Part shown: one piece after another, positions 38,219 to 47,897 of the stretch | Layout of the letters: every line of letters starts with the position of its first letter | How positions within the stretch are numbered: position 1 is the stretch's first letter | NCBI RefSeq assembly: GCF_000725345.1 | Contig: NZ_CP008852.1 | Location: 4,787,001 to 4,851,000, forward strand | Direction of reading: 5' to 3' | Source of the DNA: Pelosinus sp. UFO1 | GTDB lineage: Bacteria; Bacillota; Negativicutes; DSM-13327 | DNA: 64,000 nt | Program-made: the position numbers and the translations under genes | Notes under the pieces: generated by a model | Seen by the model: only the letters and a program-made list of their open reading frames with translations | What the model was told of the DNA's origin: nothing | Databases searched by the model: none

Positions 38219-39919
38219 ATGGAAAAAAGGCGCTTTCCAATTAGGGTACAACTAGCGGGTATGTTCGCCGTTGTGGCGGCATTATTACTGCTTGTACTGG
38301 GTTATACATTATATGAATTTAGACAAGCAGGTAATGAGGCAGAAATCATTGTGACTCAGACATCAGTAAGATTAGTTACAGTAAAAAATGCGCACACTGA
38401 ATTTACTCGAGCCCTTCTTGATATGCGGGGATATTTATTTTATTCCGATGGTGCTGCCTATGAACAGGGGTATCGAGATAAAATAGCTAAAAGCTTAGCG
38501 ATGGTAAGGGAGGTTAAAACCCAATTAGCACTACCTGAGGCTCGAGAAAAGGCCGAAAATTTGGATAAAGCGCTAAATCAGTATATGGTATATGCAGATA
38601 CGAGATTATTTCCTGCACGTAAGGCGAATGACCCACGTTGGCTTCAAGTAGCGGGTGAGGGAAGAGCCATGGTACAGGAAATTGATGAAAATTTTCTACA
38701 GTTGTCCGAGATGCAAAAGAAATATTTAGATCAAAGCGGTATGGCGGTGGTGGAATCCTCTAAAACCAGCCGTAACATAGCGACCACAAGCAGTATTGCC
38801 ATAATCCTATTGGTTATTGGAGTAGTATATTGGTATAGTGGCAATATGGCAAAAAGACTGGGGACTATTAGTAGGGATTTGGCACAAGTGGGTAAGCTAG
38901 ACCTGCTAGGTAAAGATTTAATTCCAGCCCATAATGACGAGATTGGTGATATGGGTCTTGTAATAAATGAAATGCGTCAGTCACTTAAATCCTTTGTTCG
39001 CCAAATCGCAGATAATAGCCAGACCTTAGCGGCGTCTAGTGAAGAGTTAAGCGCGACGGTTTCTGAACATGTAAAAGCTGTAGAGACAGTGGCACAAAGC
39101 ATAAGTGGAATTGCTGCCGGCGCTATTCAAAATGCGGATAACATTAGTAATATTTCGGCTACCTTAGAGGAAATCTCAGCAGGGTCGGAAGAAATTAGTG
39201 CTGGAGCCGCCGAAGTGAATCTTAGTACACAAAATGCAGTAGCAGAAGCTGGCAAGGGGATGGAAATGCTGGCAGAAGTGGTAAATCAAAACGAATATAT
39301 TAATCAATCAATGAATGAGATTACAATTGTGACAACTAACTTATCCCAAGGTTCAGAAAAGATCAAAGGCATTGTTGATGTAATTAATGGAATTGCTGCC
39401 CAAACTAATTTACTGGCCCTTAACGCAGCTATTGAAGCAGCACGAGCTGGTGAGGCTGGTCGAGGATTCGCAGTAGTAGCGGATGAGGTACGAAAATTGG
39501 CAGAGCAAAGTGCCACAGCGACTAAGGACATTGCTGAAATCATTATAAAAATGAGTGAAGAAATTAATTTTGCTGTTGCCTCCGTCGGTAAAGCGAACCA
39601 AGAAGTTCTCAAAGGTAGGGAATCTGCCGTAACAACGCAAGAAGGATTTAAAATTATTATTGAGAAACTGGAGGGAGTAAAGACGGGCGTGGAGCAAATC
39701 GCTGTAGCTGTTGATGAAACAGCAAGGGGTACGCAGACTATGGTAGTAAGTGTAGAGAATATTAGCACTGTGGCACAAAAAACATCGGAAAACTCTGGAA
39801 CTGCGGCTGCATCGGCTGAGGAACAAAGTGCCGGCATGTTGGAGATTAACCAGAATGCTGACAATTTAGCCCATTTGGCGACGGATATGATGGGAATTGT
39901 TAAGAAATTTAAAGTGTAA
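38219..39919 (+). CDS. Methyl-accepting chemotaxis protein (copy 2)
   Basis: 566 residues, same layout as copy 1: TM1 ~10-32, helical sensor with [25 protein letters not shown]2 ~190-210, HAMP, signalling domain with the hairpin tip [20 protein letters not shown]. The cytoplasmic half is nearly identical to copy 1 while the sensor half is more diverged outside the shared motif, the usual result of receptor duplication followed by ligand divergence. AGGAGG lies eight bases before the ATG. Confidence 0.93.
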   Translation: MEKRRFPIRVQLAGMFAVVAALLLLVLGYTLYEFRQAGNEAEIIVTQTSVRLVTVKNAHTEFTRALLDMRGYLFYSDGAAYEQGYRDKIAKSLAMVREVKTQLALPEAREKAENLDKALNQYMVYADTRLFPARKANDPRWLQVAGEGRAMVQEIDENFLQLSEMQKKYLDQSGMAVVESSKTSRNIATTSSIAIILLVIGVVYWYSGNMAKRLGTISRDLAQVGKLDLLGKDLIPAHNDEIGDMGLVINEMRQSLKSFVRQIADNSQTLAASSEELSATVSEHVKAVETVAQSISGIAAGAIQNADNISNISATLEEISAGSEEISAGAAEVNLSTQNAVAEAGKGMEMLAEVVNQNEYINQSMNEITIVTTNLSQGSEKIKGIVDVINGIAAQTNLLALNAAIEAARAGEAGRGFAVVADEVRKLAEQSATATKDIAEIIIKMSEEINFAVASVGKANQEVLKGRESAVTTQEGFKIIIEKLEGVKTGVEQIAVAVDETARGTQTMVVSVENISTVAQKTSENSGTAAASAEEQSAGMLEINQNADNLAHLATDMMGIVKKFKV

Positions 39920-39947
39920 TTGCAGTATTATTAATTTAATACCTAGT

Positions 39948-39984
39948 AAAAACTCCTGTTTTTTTATAAAACAGGAGTTTTTTT
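39948..39984 (+). terminator. Terminator after chemoreceptor copy 2
   Basis: Stem AAACTCCTGTTT/AAACAGGAGTTT with an AT-rich loop, followed by T's. Confidence 0.92.
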
Positions 39985-40183
39985 ATTGGAAATAAATGCA
40001 TGGAGGAATTTCTCTTACCTAAGTGATTTAAACTTAGTAAAGCTATTGTTATGGGTAATTTTGGTAAATTGCTGAGCAAGCTAACAAGCGGGCCAGTTTC
40101 TCGTATTGTTTTTGGTATTATGTGTTGTTATAATTAACTATATTAAAAATAATAAGATTATTTATAAGGGATTAAGGAGAAAA

Positions 40184-40546
40184 ATGATGACATCAAAGAG
40201 TGATGAGTATAAAACGGGGGTTAAGATTATTACGGGATTATATATCCTTAAAATACTGAAAAATGGGCCAGCACATGGCAACAAAATAGCAACCGAAATT
40301 AAGGAACGAACGCAAGATCTACTCACCCCTAACCCAAATGCTTTATACCCCTTACTACGTAGATTGGAGGAGGACGGTTATATTACTGGAGAGTGGGATA
40401 ACCCAGGGACCCGTAGCAAACGTATCTATACAATTACTGATGCAGGCTCGTCATTGATTTTGGTTTTAGAAGATAAAGTGAAAGAAAATTTTGCACAAAG
40501 AGAAAGAAAAATAGCTATCTTGCGTGAGGATTTGCAGCTCTATTAG
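40184..40546 (+). CDS. PadR-family transcriptional regulator
   Basis: 120 residues from the first of two ATG codons at 40184, with AAGGAG before it. Winged helix with the PadR hallmarks: ILKNGPAHGNKIATEIKER, NPNALYPLLRRLEEDGYITGEW and TITDAG, followed by a dimerising helix. PadR repressors usually control the efflux genes beside them and release DNA on binding the drug or phenolic. It is the first gene of the operon with the emrA- and emrB-like genes, so autoregulation is likely. Confidence 0.9.
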   Translation: MMTSKSDEYKTGVKIITGLYILKILKNGPAHGNKIATEIKERTQDLLTPNPNALYPLLRRLEEDGYITGEWDNPGTRSKRIYTITDAGSSLILVLEDKVKENFAQRERKIAILREDLQLY

Positions 40547-40568
40547 TTTTTTGAAAGGAAGGATTACG

Positions 40569-41588
40569 ATGACTGAGAAACCTAAAATAAGCAAAAACAA
40601 AATAGTATTAGTTGTGGTAATCATAATAGCAATTCTAGCAGCTGGCGGTATCTGGTGGTGGATCAGGGCTAGTAAAATTGTATCTACAGATGATGCACGT
40701 GTGAAAGGAACAATCGCCAGCATTAGCACAAAAGTTCCAGGGCGTATTGAAACGATAGCAGTTAAGGAAGGGGACAATGTGCAAGCAGGTCAGATCCTTG
40801 CCAAAATGGAAAGTGCAGAAATTGAAGTACAAGTGGCCCAAGCGAAAGCCAACCTAACGGCTGCACAAGCTAAACTTGCGGGAATAAAAGCTGGTAGTAG
40901 GCCACAACAGGTTGCTCAGGCGGGTGCGGCGGCCGCACAAGCAGAAGCCAATCTCGAAAATGCCAAGAATAATTCGGAACGAAGCTTGCTACTATTTAAT
41001 CAAGGAGCCTTATCAGCCCAACAAAGAGATGCAGCTCAGACAGCCTTAGCAGTTGCAAAGGCACAATATGACGGAACAATACAAGGCTATGACTTGGCGG
41101 CAGAAGGATCAAGAGCAGAAGATATTCAAGTCGCTGAGGCTCAGGTGGAGCAAGCAGCAGCAGCATTGAAGAATGCCCAATTACAATTGGATAATACTAC
41201 AATTCGTGCCTCTGTATCAGGAGTTATTGCGGTAAAGTCCATCGACCCGGGAGAAATTGTTTCCGTTGGACAGCCCCTGTTTAATATTACCGATCTAAAT
41301 GATGTATGGGTGGCTGCCAATATTGAGGAAACATACATTGGTAAGGTACAAGTTGGTGAAAACGTAGAAGTAGCTATTGATGCCTATCCAGGTAAAAAAT
41401 TTAAAGGCGAAGTAATGGAGGTCGGCTCAGCAGCTGGCTCTCAGTTTGCCCTGCTGTCAGGGGAAAATACGTCTGGTAATTTTACTAAAGTGACTCAACG
41501 TCTACCGATCAAAATTAAAGCGCTTGATGCAGGAGAATACGTATTAAAACCAGGTATGTCTGCATCGATTGCTATTTCTGTTAATTGA
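40569..41588 (+). CDS. HlyD/EmrA-family membrane fusion protein
   Basis: 339 residues from the ATG at 40569 (GAAAGGAAGG upstream). One N-terminal membrane anchor (~10-30), a biotinyl-lipoyl-like half (VSTDDARVKGTIASISTKVPG), a long alpha-hairpin rich in Ala/Gln (~80-190), a second lipoyl half (IRASVSGVIAVKSIDPGEIVSVGQP) and a beta-barrel. In diderm bacteria such proteins link an inner-membrane pump to an outer-membrane channel. It sits between padR and the EmrB-like pump. No TolC-type gene is present here. Confidence 0.92.
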   Translation: MTEKPKISKNKIVLVVVIIIAILAAGGIWWWIRASKIVSTDDARVKGTIASISTKVPGRIETIAVKEGDNVQAGQILAKMESAEIEVQVAQAKANLTAAQAKLAGIKAGSRPQQVAQAGAAAAQAEANLENAKNNSERSLLLFNQGALSAQQRDAAQTALAVAKAQYDGTIQGYDLAAEGSRAEDIQVAEAQVEQAAAALKNAQLQLDNTTIRASVSGVIAVKSIDPGEIVSVGQPLFNITDLNDVWVAANIEETYIGKVQVGENVEVAIDAYPGKKFKGEVMEVGSAAGSQFALLSGENTSGNFTKVTQRLPIKIKALDAGEYVLKPGMSASIAISVN

Positions 41589-41598
41589 GGTGAAAGTC

Positions 41599-43179
41599 AT
41601 GGAAGCTACTTTGGATTCAATGCAGCCGAACAAATACATGGTACTGTTTACCGTATGTGTTGGTACTATTCTTAGTGGCTACGTAAGTAGTGCAATTAAT
41701 ATTGCACTACCAAATATTATGCAGGCTTTTGGTTTTACTATGGACTCGGTTGTCTGGGTATCTTTATCTTATATGCTGCCTTATGGATCCATGTTACCAG
41801 TTATGGGAAAGCTGGGAGACCAGTTTGGTCGTAAAAAAATGTACATTGCCGGCGTAAGTACTTTTACCATTGCCACTTTGCTAGTAGGACTGGCTTGGAG
41901 TAGTACAACAATCATTGCATTTCGAGTGATGCAAGGCATTGGTGCAGGTTTATTATTCCCTAATGCCATGGCTATTGTATCAGATGCCTTTCCAGCGAGT
42001 GAACGTGGTCAGGCTCTTGGAATGTGGGGAGCCCTGGCGGCAAGCGGCAGTGCCCTTGGACCAACCATTGGTGGTTATATTATTGAACATCTTGATTGGC
42101 GATTGCTTTTTTATTCGATTATTCCAATTGCAATCGTCGGATTAGTCCTTAGTGTGTATGTTTTGAAAGAATCCAAGGTTTCTACTGATTCACCAAAGAT
42201 TGACTACCTTGGTGCTATGTTAATTATCATCAGCTTGGGTAGCCTCTTGGTGGCGTTAAACCAAGGATCTAAAGAAGGTTGGACATCATTTTATATTACA
42301 AGTATTTTAACCATTTCCATCCTAGCAATGATTTCTTTTATCTACATTGAAAATACCATAGAATTCCCATTAGTGGATTTAGGTTTATTCAAGAACGCGA
42401 CCTTTACTGTTTCCAATATTGTTGGTTTCCTATCCTTTATGGCTTTGTATGGTGGAATGTTTTTACTACCTTTTTACTTGCGTAATGTCCTAGGATATAC
42501 GGCGATAAAAGCTGGTGTGTCTTTACTGCCGCTGGTAGGAGCTATGGTCTTATTAGCGCCAGTAGGTGGTAAACTGGCCGATGCTGTTGGATCTAAGATT
42601 CCTGCAAGTGCTGGTATGGCAATCATTACACTGTCCCTATACTCCTTTCACTATTTGGATGAGAGAACGGCTTATACCAATATTGCCTGGCGATTAGTTC
42701 TCATGGGTGTAGGCTTAGCATTAACTATGTCCCCTCTTTCCAATGGAGTCATGAGTACCCTGCCTAAAGATAAGATTGGTGTCGGCGCAGGAGTGTTTAA
42801 TCTATTTAAAAATATAGGCGGTAGCGTTGGTGTAGCTATTATAGGAACACTCTTAAATAGTCGGCAAGAATTTCATAATCAGATATATGCAAATTCCATT
42901 ACTACTAGTTCTGATACTGCTATGGGTGTATTATCTACACTGAAAGCCGGATTCATACACAGTGGGATGTCTGCTAACGAAGCGTATGCAGCCGCATTAA
43001 TGACGATGAAGGGGATGGTTGCAAGTCAAGCATCCGTAACCGCATTCCAAGATGTATTTTTGATTACAGCCATGTTATGCGCGGTAGGAATTATTCCAGC
43101 TTTACTCATAAAAGGCGGAGGTTCAGCAAAAGAAAAAAATAACAAAACTTTTGAAGAAAAGGAGTTGCTTGCTAGATAA
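41599..43179 (+). CDS. DHA2-family (EmrB/QacA) multidrug MFS transporter
   Basis: 526 residues with about 14 membrane segments. Motif A GKLGDQFGRKKMYI (between TM2 and TM3) and motif C-like GALAASGSALGPTIGGYI place it in the drug:H+ antiporter DHA2 group. The ATG at 41599 follows GAGGTG; the gene starts 10 bases after the fusion protein. With that protein it forms an EmrAB-like pump, probably for hydrophobic drugs or phenolics sensed by the PadR protein. The substrate is inference. Confidence 0.92.
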   Translation: MEATLDSMQPNKYMVLFTVCVGTILSGYVSSAINIALPNIMQAFGFTMDSVVWVSLSYMLPYGSMLPVMGKLGDQFGRKKMYIAGVSTFTIATLLVGLAWSSTTIIAFRVMQGIGAGLLFPNAMAIVSDAFPASERGQALGMWGALAASGSALGPTIGGYIIEHLDWRLLFYSIIPIAIVGLVLSVYVLKESKVSTDSPKIDYLGAMLIIISLGSLLVALNQGSKEGWTSFYITSILTISILAMISFIYIENTIEFPLVDLGLFKNATFTVSNIVGFLSFMALYGGMFLLPFYLRNVLGYTAIKAGVSLLPLVGAMVLLAPVGGKLADAVGSKIPASAGMAIITLSLYSFHYLDERTAYTNIAWRLVLMGVGLALTMSPLSNGVMSTLPKDKIGVGAGVFNLFKNIGGSVGVAIIGTLLNSRQEFHNQIYANSITTSSDTAMGVLSTLKAGFIHSGMSANEAYAAALMTMKGMVASQASVTAFQDVFLITAMLCAVGIIPALLIKGGGSAKEKNNKTFEEKELLAR

Positions 43180-43322
43180 TAGAAGCAAGCACCCCTTCTT
43201 ATCACTTTGCTTTATAGAAGAATTTTCTATTCGTTTTTTACGCCTAATCGGTAAAGGTGAAACGATTCAACATCGTGAAAAAATTGGCACTAAAAAGCCT
43301 GTAAGGGCGGGCGCTAGATTAC

Positions 43323-43351
43323 TTGCCTTCATCACTGTTATATGTTATACT
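43323..43351 (+). promoter_or_regulatory. Promoter of tRNA-Gly
   Basis: TTGCCT 43323-43328, 17-base spacer, TATACT 43346-43351, 84 bases before the tRNA. The stretch 43180-43322 shows no gene. Confidence 0.6.
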
Positions 43352-43434
43352 TAGTAGCGTTAGGAAGCAGATAGATTTCTTGTCTGTTTGTATATAAGAA
43401 TAACTCTTATGGGTAATTCCTAGCCTTACAATAA

Positions 43435-43509
43435 GCGGGTGTAGCTCAGTGGTAGAGTACCGGCTTCCCAAGCCGTGGGTCGAGAGTTCGAATCTCTTCA
43501 CCCGCTCCA
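43435..43509 (+). tRNA. tRNA-Gly (CCC)
   Basis: 75 bases with encoded CCA. Acceptor GCGGGTG/CACCCGC, anticodon loop TTCCCAA, T-arm GAGAG/CTCTT with loop TTCGAAT. Its 3' half from the anticodon loop onward is repeated three times downstream, so it is the probable attachment site of the accessory region. Confidence 0.93.
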
Positions 43510-43525
43510 GTAAATTCAAGCCTTC
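43465..43525. repeat. Attachment-site core inside tRNA-Gly (reference copy)
   Basis: These 61 bases, from the anticodon loop through the CCA and into the terminator stem, recur exactly at 51885-51945 and in part at 50307-50363 and 62877-62921. Confidence 0.85.
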
Positions 43526-43549
43526 GCAGGTTATTGCGAAGGCTTTTTT
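43518..43549 (+). terminator. Terminator of tRNA-Gly
   Basis: Stem AAGCCTTCGCA/TTGCGAAGGCTT with loop GGTTA, followed by T's. Confidence 0.9.
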
Positions 43550-43665
43550 AGTTATAGGTGGACAATATAGGGTAGAAAAATAAATAAATAATCAAATAAA
43601 ACCGAATAAATAAAAAAATATATAATAGAGTTTTGGTTAGAAATATTCTAGTATGGTTCAAACAA

Positions 43666-43716
43666 CAAAAAGCTCATCCCAATCGCCGCGACATAAGTCG
43701 AAGCGGAAGAGATGAG
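43666..43716. repeat. Inverted repeat next to the IS66 remnant
   Basis: AAAAAGCTCATCCC near the left and GAGATGAGCT on the right are inverted copies around a GC-rich centre. It may be an IS end or a small hairpin. Confidence 0.35.
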
Positions 43717-43773
43717 CTAGAGAATGATATAGGTATTTAATAATGCAAGCGTTAGGGGGTAGGATGCATATAT

Positions 43774-44080
43774 TTAAGTTGTCTGAGGGAGAAGGCAGGC
43801 ATTGTTTCCCTCTAAAGCATCTAAAGGACTCACGGGGACGGTTTCCGTGAGTTCATTGCGATAATATTTCTGAACCTCACCCAATTCAGACTCTACGACT
43901 CTTTTATCTGCAGTTGCTACGGCGTAATATTTTGGATGTCCTCCTAACTTAGGCCATTGAAAGTTCCTTCTTTTAAGGCGCTTGTACAGAAGAATAAAGC
44001 CGTCGCCTTCCCAAAGGAGAGCTTTGATCCTAGCGCGTCGCTGACTGCAAAAAAGAAATAGGCCGTTGGAAAAAAGATTC
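43774..44080 (-). pseudogene. IS66-family TnpB (orf2) remnant
   Basis: On the minus strand a frame ending at 43774 reads GLFLFCSQRRARIKALLWEG followed by DGFILLYKRLKRRNFQWPKL, the hallmark of the IS66 accessory protein TnpB. It lacks a proper start and is preceded by stops. Farther upstream on the same strand (to ~44279) is a possible TnpA-like fragment. No large IS66 transposase is present, so the element is decayed. Confidence 0.7.
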
Positions 44081-44544
44081 AGCTACATACTTGTTGTCAT
44101 GGAATGCTGACTGTTATTTTGGTTACATTATTTTTAGGCATGCTGAGCCCAACAAATATTTTCTTCTCTTTGATAGGCAGTACTTCAGGCATAGATTTTT
44201 GAACCGTTGCAATTTCTCGGTATACTTTTTTCTATCAGTAGTAGTAGCTTTTAATGTTGATGACATTTTCATCACACCTTGATTTTCTTACCACTACTGC
44301 GGCAAGCTTTCACTTATATATCATGGATGTATTTTCTCACGAAGGGAATTGATTGTACATGTGACGGTTTAATTGACACTAGTAGATATGGACTAATTTA
44401 CTAATGGATAAAATTTTTAAAAATATCTTTCATTAGAAGGTTAATTCATAGATTTATCGAATAACTTACCATGCATTCATTTAGCATGCATGGTAGGGCG
44501 GGGGACGTCCTATATAATTACTTGGTGAGGAAGGTATACGATTA

Positions 44545-45216
44545 ATGCTTATTAAAAATAGTGATTCTGTTAATTTGACTCAGGCTGCCTATACAATTAT
44601 TAAAGAAAAAATAGTCAATGGTGAGCTTAAGCAAGGAGAGTTTATTAGTATTTCTGCTATGGCTAAAAGTTTAAATATTAGCAGGACTCCTGTAACAAAT
44701 GCTTGCCAAAAACTCGAACATGATAAATTTTTAATGATTGTACCTAAACAAGGTGTAATTATTAAAGTTATAACCATTGATGATGCGAGGGAAATATATG
44801 AATTGCGTGCTGCGATTGAAACTTATTCAGCAAAATACAGCTTTTCAAGCTTTACGCAGGAAGATATAACATATTTAAAAAATTCCTATTCTAAGCAAGT
44901 TTGTGCTGTAGAAAAAAATGATTTTCATGCATTTATGTCTGAAGATACTATTTTTCATAAATATTTAGTTTCAAAATATGAAAATGCACAGTTTTTTTCA
45001 GTGTTAAATGTACTTTTTGATAGAGGATTTTTAATTGGTCTTAAATCCTGTAAAAATCCATTACGGCTGGATGAAAGTTTAAGAGAGCACAAAGAAATAA
45101 TTGATTGCTTAACTAAAGGAGATCGAAACGCTTTTATTGAAAAGTTAGAAAAAAATATTTTGAATGGGTATATTAATTTGGTTGCCAAAAATGAGATTTA
45201 CATAAAAAGTGAATAG
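44545..45216 (+). CDS. GntR-family (FCD) transcriptional regulator
   Basis: 223 residues. N-terminal winged helix (~10-75; YTIIKEKIVNGELKQGEFISI, then LNISRTPVTNACQKLEHD) and an all-helical FCD ligand-binding domain (DDAREIYELRAAIETYSA). The family mostly represses catabolic genes and releases DNA on binding a small acid. The ATG follows GAGGAAGG. The operon downstream has two copies of a 21-bp site, each containing the palindrome CTTGCATGCAAG, just past its promoter; these are the probable operators. Effector unknown. Confidence 0.9.
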   Translation: MLIKNSDSVNLTQAAYTIIKEKIVNGELKQGEFISISAMAKSLNISRTPVTNACQKLEHDKFLMIVPKQGVIIKVITIDDAREIYELRAAIETYSAKYSFSSFTQEDITYLKNSYSKQVCAVEKNDFHAFMSEDTIFHKYLVSKYENAQFFSVLNVLFDRGFLIGLKSCKNPLRLDESLREHKEIIDCLTKGDRNAFIEKLEKNILNGYINLVAKNEIYIKSE

Positions 45217-45329
45217 TCCGGTTTCGAATGAGCGATCGTTCCGGAAAACGGAAGCCACGCCGAAATATTCAAGAATTAAATGAATTGAGTGAAAATATAA
45301 GTAAATTCGAAAAAATGAAAAAATAGTAG

Positions 45330-45358
45330 TTGACAAATAAAAAATAAGAATGTAGAAT
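45330..45358 (+). promoter_or_regulatory. Promoter of the GntR-linked catabolic operon
   Basis: TTGACA 45330-45335, 17-base spacer, TAGAAT 45353-45358. Confidence 0.8.
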
Positions 45359-45375
45359 CTAAAATATATTCAGTG

Positions 45376-45433
45376 CTTGCATGCAAGTTGAATTCATTTT
45401 TTTTACGCAACCCTTGCATGCAAGTTGAATTCA
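45376..45433 (+). promoter_or_regulatory. Tandem operator: two copies of a 21-bp palindrome-containing site
   Basis: CTTGCATGCAAGTTGAATTCA occurs exactly at 45376-45396 and 45413-45433 (37-base period). Each contains the 12-bp palindrome CTTGCATGCAAG and a GAATTC palindrome. They begin 18 bases after the -10 box, so a bound repressor would block transcription. The adjacent GntR protein is the obvious candidate. Confidence 0.75.
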
Positions 45434-45525
45434 AATGGAATGAATATGTTATCACATGGAGGTGAAGAGACGGTTTCTACGCTTCTAGTACAAAACTTTC
45501 GCAAATAAAAGGGAGAGTGTTCATT

Positions 45526-46887
45526 GTGAATGAGAATGGTAATATCGGTGCTAGATTAGATCGGTTGCCTATTGCAAAATGGCATTATCAGCTTTTGTTA
45601 TTGATTGGGCTAGGGATGTTTGTAGACGGGTTTGATAATTATATGGGCGGAGCTATTTTATCCGAGTTGATAAAAAATGGATGGTCAACTAACTATCTTA
45701 ATGCCGCTTTTATTTCGTCTACAATGATAGGACTTTTTATCGGTTCGATATTAGCAGGCCTTGCTGGAGATCATTTAGGTCGAAAATTTGCCTATCAACT
45801 TAATCTCTTAATATTTGGTATAGCCTCGCTTGCTGCAGGTTTTGCGACAGACATGATTACTCTGATTATTTTACGCGGCGTGATGGGGATCGGCCTAGGG
45901 GCAGAACTTGTTGTTGGATTTGGTACATTTTCTGAATTTGTGCCAGCTAGAGTGCGGGGTAAATGGACATCTCTCTTATCTTTACTTGCGAACTGTGCTC
46001 CACCGGTAGCTCTTTTAGTATCATATTTCGTTATTCCTGCTTTTGGCTGGCGGACAATGTTTATTATTGGAGGGGTATTAGCTATTATTGTATGGTTCCT
46101 TAGACATAATTTACCAGAATCACCACGTTGGCATGAATCGCGTGGAGAATATGATAAAGCAGATAAAATTGTCTCACAGGTTGAAGCTGATATTGAGCGT
46201 GAAAAAGGAATAAAATTACCACCAGCAGTAGCAGATAGTACTGGAACACCTCCAGTTGTTAAAAAAATTGCCTTTTGGAGCTTGTTTCGTGGTGTGTTAT
46301 TGCGTAGAACAATCGTTGCTTCAGCGGTATTAGTGGGCATGAATACACTCGTATATACGATTGTAAACTGGGTACCGACTATTTTTGTGCAATCGGGTAT
46401 TAGTGTCACTAAGTCAATGGGGATGATGACCCTTATTATGTTAGGAGCACCGATAGGAGTATTTATTGCATCGCGGACAGTAGATAAGTTCCCGAGGAGA
46501 TCCATGAGCTCCTTTTTGCTACTTTTTATAGGAGTACTTGGATACATATATTCGTTACAGAGGTCGGAAACACTTATTGTTATTTTAGGTGTTATTTTGA
46601 CTGTAGTGATTTATATATACGTTTGCCTAGCTTGTTCGGTTTATGTACCTGAAATGTGGCCAACAGAAGCCAGGCTTAGAGGAATGGGAGTTGCTAATGC
46701 AGTTGGACGGATATCAGCAATTTTTTCTCCATATGGAGTTGCGTGGTTGTTATCTAATTATGGACCTACGGCGGTATTTATCGGACTTGGTGTTGTTGTA
46801 GTTATACTTGCCATCATAATTACAACTATGGGTGTAGAAACAAGGCATAAGTCCTTAGAACAGATTAGTGAAGAAGTAGGGATTTAA
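45526..46887 (+). CDS. MFS transporter, aromatic-acid/sugar-acid type
   Basis: 453 residues, 12 membrane segments with a central loop (~215-245). The GTG at 45526 is chosen because AAGGGAGAG lies nine bases upstream; an in-frame GTG at 45517 abuts that site. Motifs GMFVDGFDNYMGG in TM1, GLAGDHLGRKFAY (motif A) and LPESPRWHESRGEYDKA resemble organic-acid transporters of the MFS (AAHS/sialate-like). It is the first gene of the operon and probably imports the substrate for the three enzymes that follow. Confidence 0.88.
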   Translation: MNENGNIGARLDRLPIAKWHYQLLLLIGLGMFVDGFDNYMGGAILSELIKNGWSTNYLNAAFISSTMIGLFIGSILAGLAGDHLGRKFAYQLNLLIFGIASLAAGFATDMITLIILRGVMGIGLGAELVVGFGTFSEFVPARVRGKWTSLLSLLANCAPPVALLVSYFVIPAFGWRTMFIIGGVLAIIVWFLRHNLPESPRWHESRGEYDKADKIVSQVEADIEREKGIKLPPAVADSTGTPPVVKKIAFWSLFRGVLLRRTIVASAVLVGMNTLVYTIVNWVPTIFVQSGISVTKSMGMMTLIMLGAPIGVFIASRTVDKFPRRSMSSFLLLFIGVLGYIYSLQRSETLIVILGVILTVVIYIYVCLACSVYVPEMWPTEARLRGMGVANAVGRISAIFSPYGVAWLLSNYGPTAVFIGLGVVVVILAIIITTMGVETRHKSLEQISEEVGI

Positions 46888-46918
46888 AAATATAAACTAG
46901 GTGGGAGAGGTGTAGAAT

Positions 46919-47884
46919 ATGGAAAAACAAGAATACAATGCTTGCGAAACTTTAATTCATGTTTGTGCAAAATGTAAAAAAGATGAAAAAATTCTTATCG
47001 TGACTGACCCGGATAGTTTACATATTGCACAAGCTTTGTGGAAGGCGGCTGCAGAATTTCCAAATCGTAGCTTGATTATGATGCCTACGCAGACCATGCA
47101 TGGACAGGAGCCTACGGCTTTAGTTGTTGCGGCAATGTTAGAAGCAGATGTAATTTTCAGACCTACGAAGTTTTCTATTTCTAGTACTGAAGCAAAGCGT
47201 AATGCCTGTAAGAACGGAGCAAGAGATTTAAATTGTTCAGACTATGATGAAAGGATGCTTAAGTCTGGCGGGCTGTATGTTGATTTTGAAGCGCAAGAAG
47301 AAAATGTGACCAAAATGAGCAAGTTGATTGAGGGAGATGATGTAGTTATTACGTCTCCTGCAGGAACTTATTTTACTGCTAATATTACAGATAGAAAAAG
47401 TTTTCCGCAATATGGTCGCAGTGTAGTTGCGGGGCAAACGTCTTCACCACCTGACATTGAATGTGCGATTGGCGCGAATGTAGGAACAGCAAATGGGATA
47501 GTATTTATTGATGGCAGTATTCCACATCCGCGACTCGGACTTATAACAGAACCTATTCGATTAGAAATCAAGAATAGCCGTATTGTTAAAATTGATGGTG
47601 GTGAACAAGCTAAAATTCTTTCTGAAATTTTAGCGGAGTATGATAATCCTAGCGTATATCATATTGGTGAAATTGGCGTGGGGATGAACCCTGCTTGTGA
47701 ATTAACAGGAAGAATGTTAGAAGATGAAGGTTGTGCGGGTACAATTCACTTTGGAATTGGTGATGATAGAGTTTTTGGTGGAAATAACGCATGTCCTATT
47801 CATCTAGATGCAGTATTTAAAAATCCTACAATGTCTGTAAATGGAAATATAATATTACAAGATGGTAAGTTAAATTTAAAATAA
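46919..47884 (+). CDS. M29-aminopeptidase/NicX-like metalloenzyme
   Basis: 321 residues. The C-terminal half carries the fold signatures of the M29 aminopeptidase (AmpS/AmpT) superfamily that also contains 2,5-dihydroxypyridine 5,6-dioxygenase NicX: HIGEIGVGMNPAC and AGTIHFGIGDDRVFGGN followed by CPIHLDAVFKNPT, with Glu, His and Asp residues likely to bind metal. It is shorter than typical M29 peptidases (~370-410), so the NicX-like or an uncharacterised hydrolase role is as likely as peptidase. GGGAGAGG precedes the ATG. Substrate unknown. Confidence 0.7.
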   Translation: MEKQEYNACETLIHVCAKCKKDEKILIVTDPDSLHIAQALWKAAAEFPNRSLIMMPTQTMHGQEPTALVVAAMLEADVIFRPTKFSISSTEAKRNACKNGARDLNCSDYDERMLKSGGLYVDFEAQEENVTKMSKLIEGDDVVITSPAGTYFTANITDRKSFPQYGRSVVAGQTSSPPDIECAIGANVGTANGIVFIDGSIPHPRLGLITEPIRLEIKNSRIVKIDGGEQAKILSEILAEYDNPSVYHIGEIGVGMNPACELTGRMLEDEGCAGTIHFGIGDDRVFGGNNACPIHLDAVFKNPTMSVNGNIILQDGKLNLK

Positions 47885-47897
47885 GGAGAGGTTAATT

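Noticed and set aside
39304-39864. 186-residue minus-strand ORF within chemoreceptor copy 2
   Set aside because: Antisense shadow caused by the Ala-rich signalling domain; the plus frame is unambiguous.
45795-46547. 250-residue minus-strand ORF within the MFS gene
   Set aside because: Antisense to a clear transporter gene, no start signal and no protein-like pattern.
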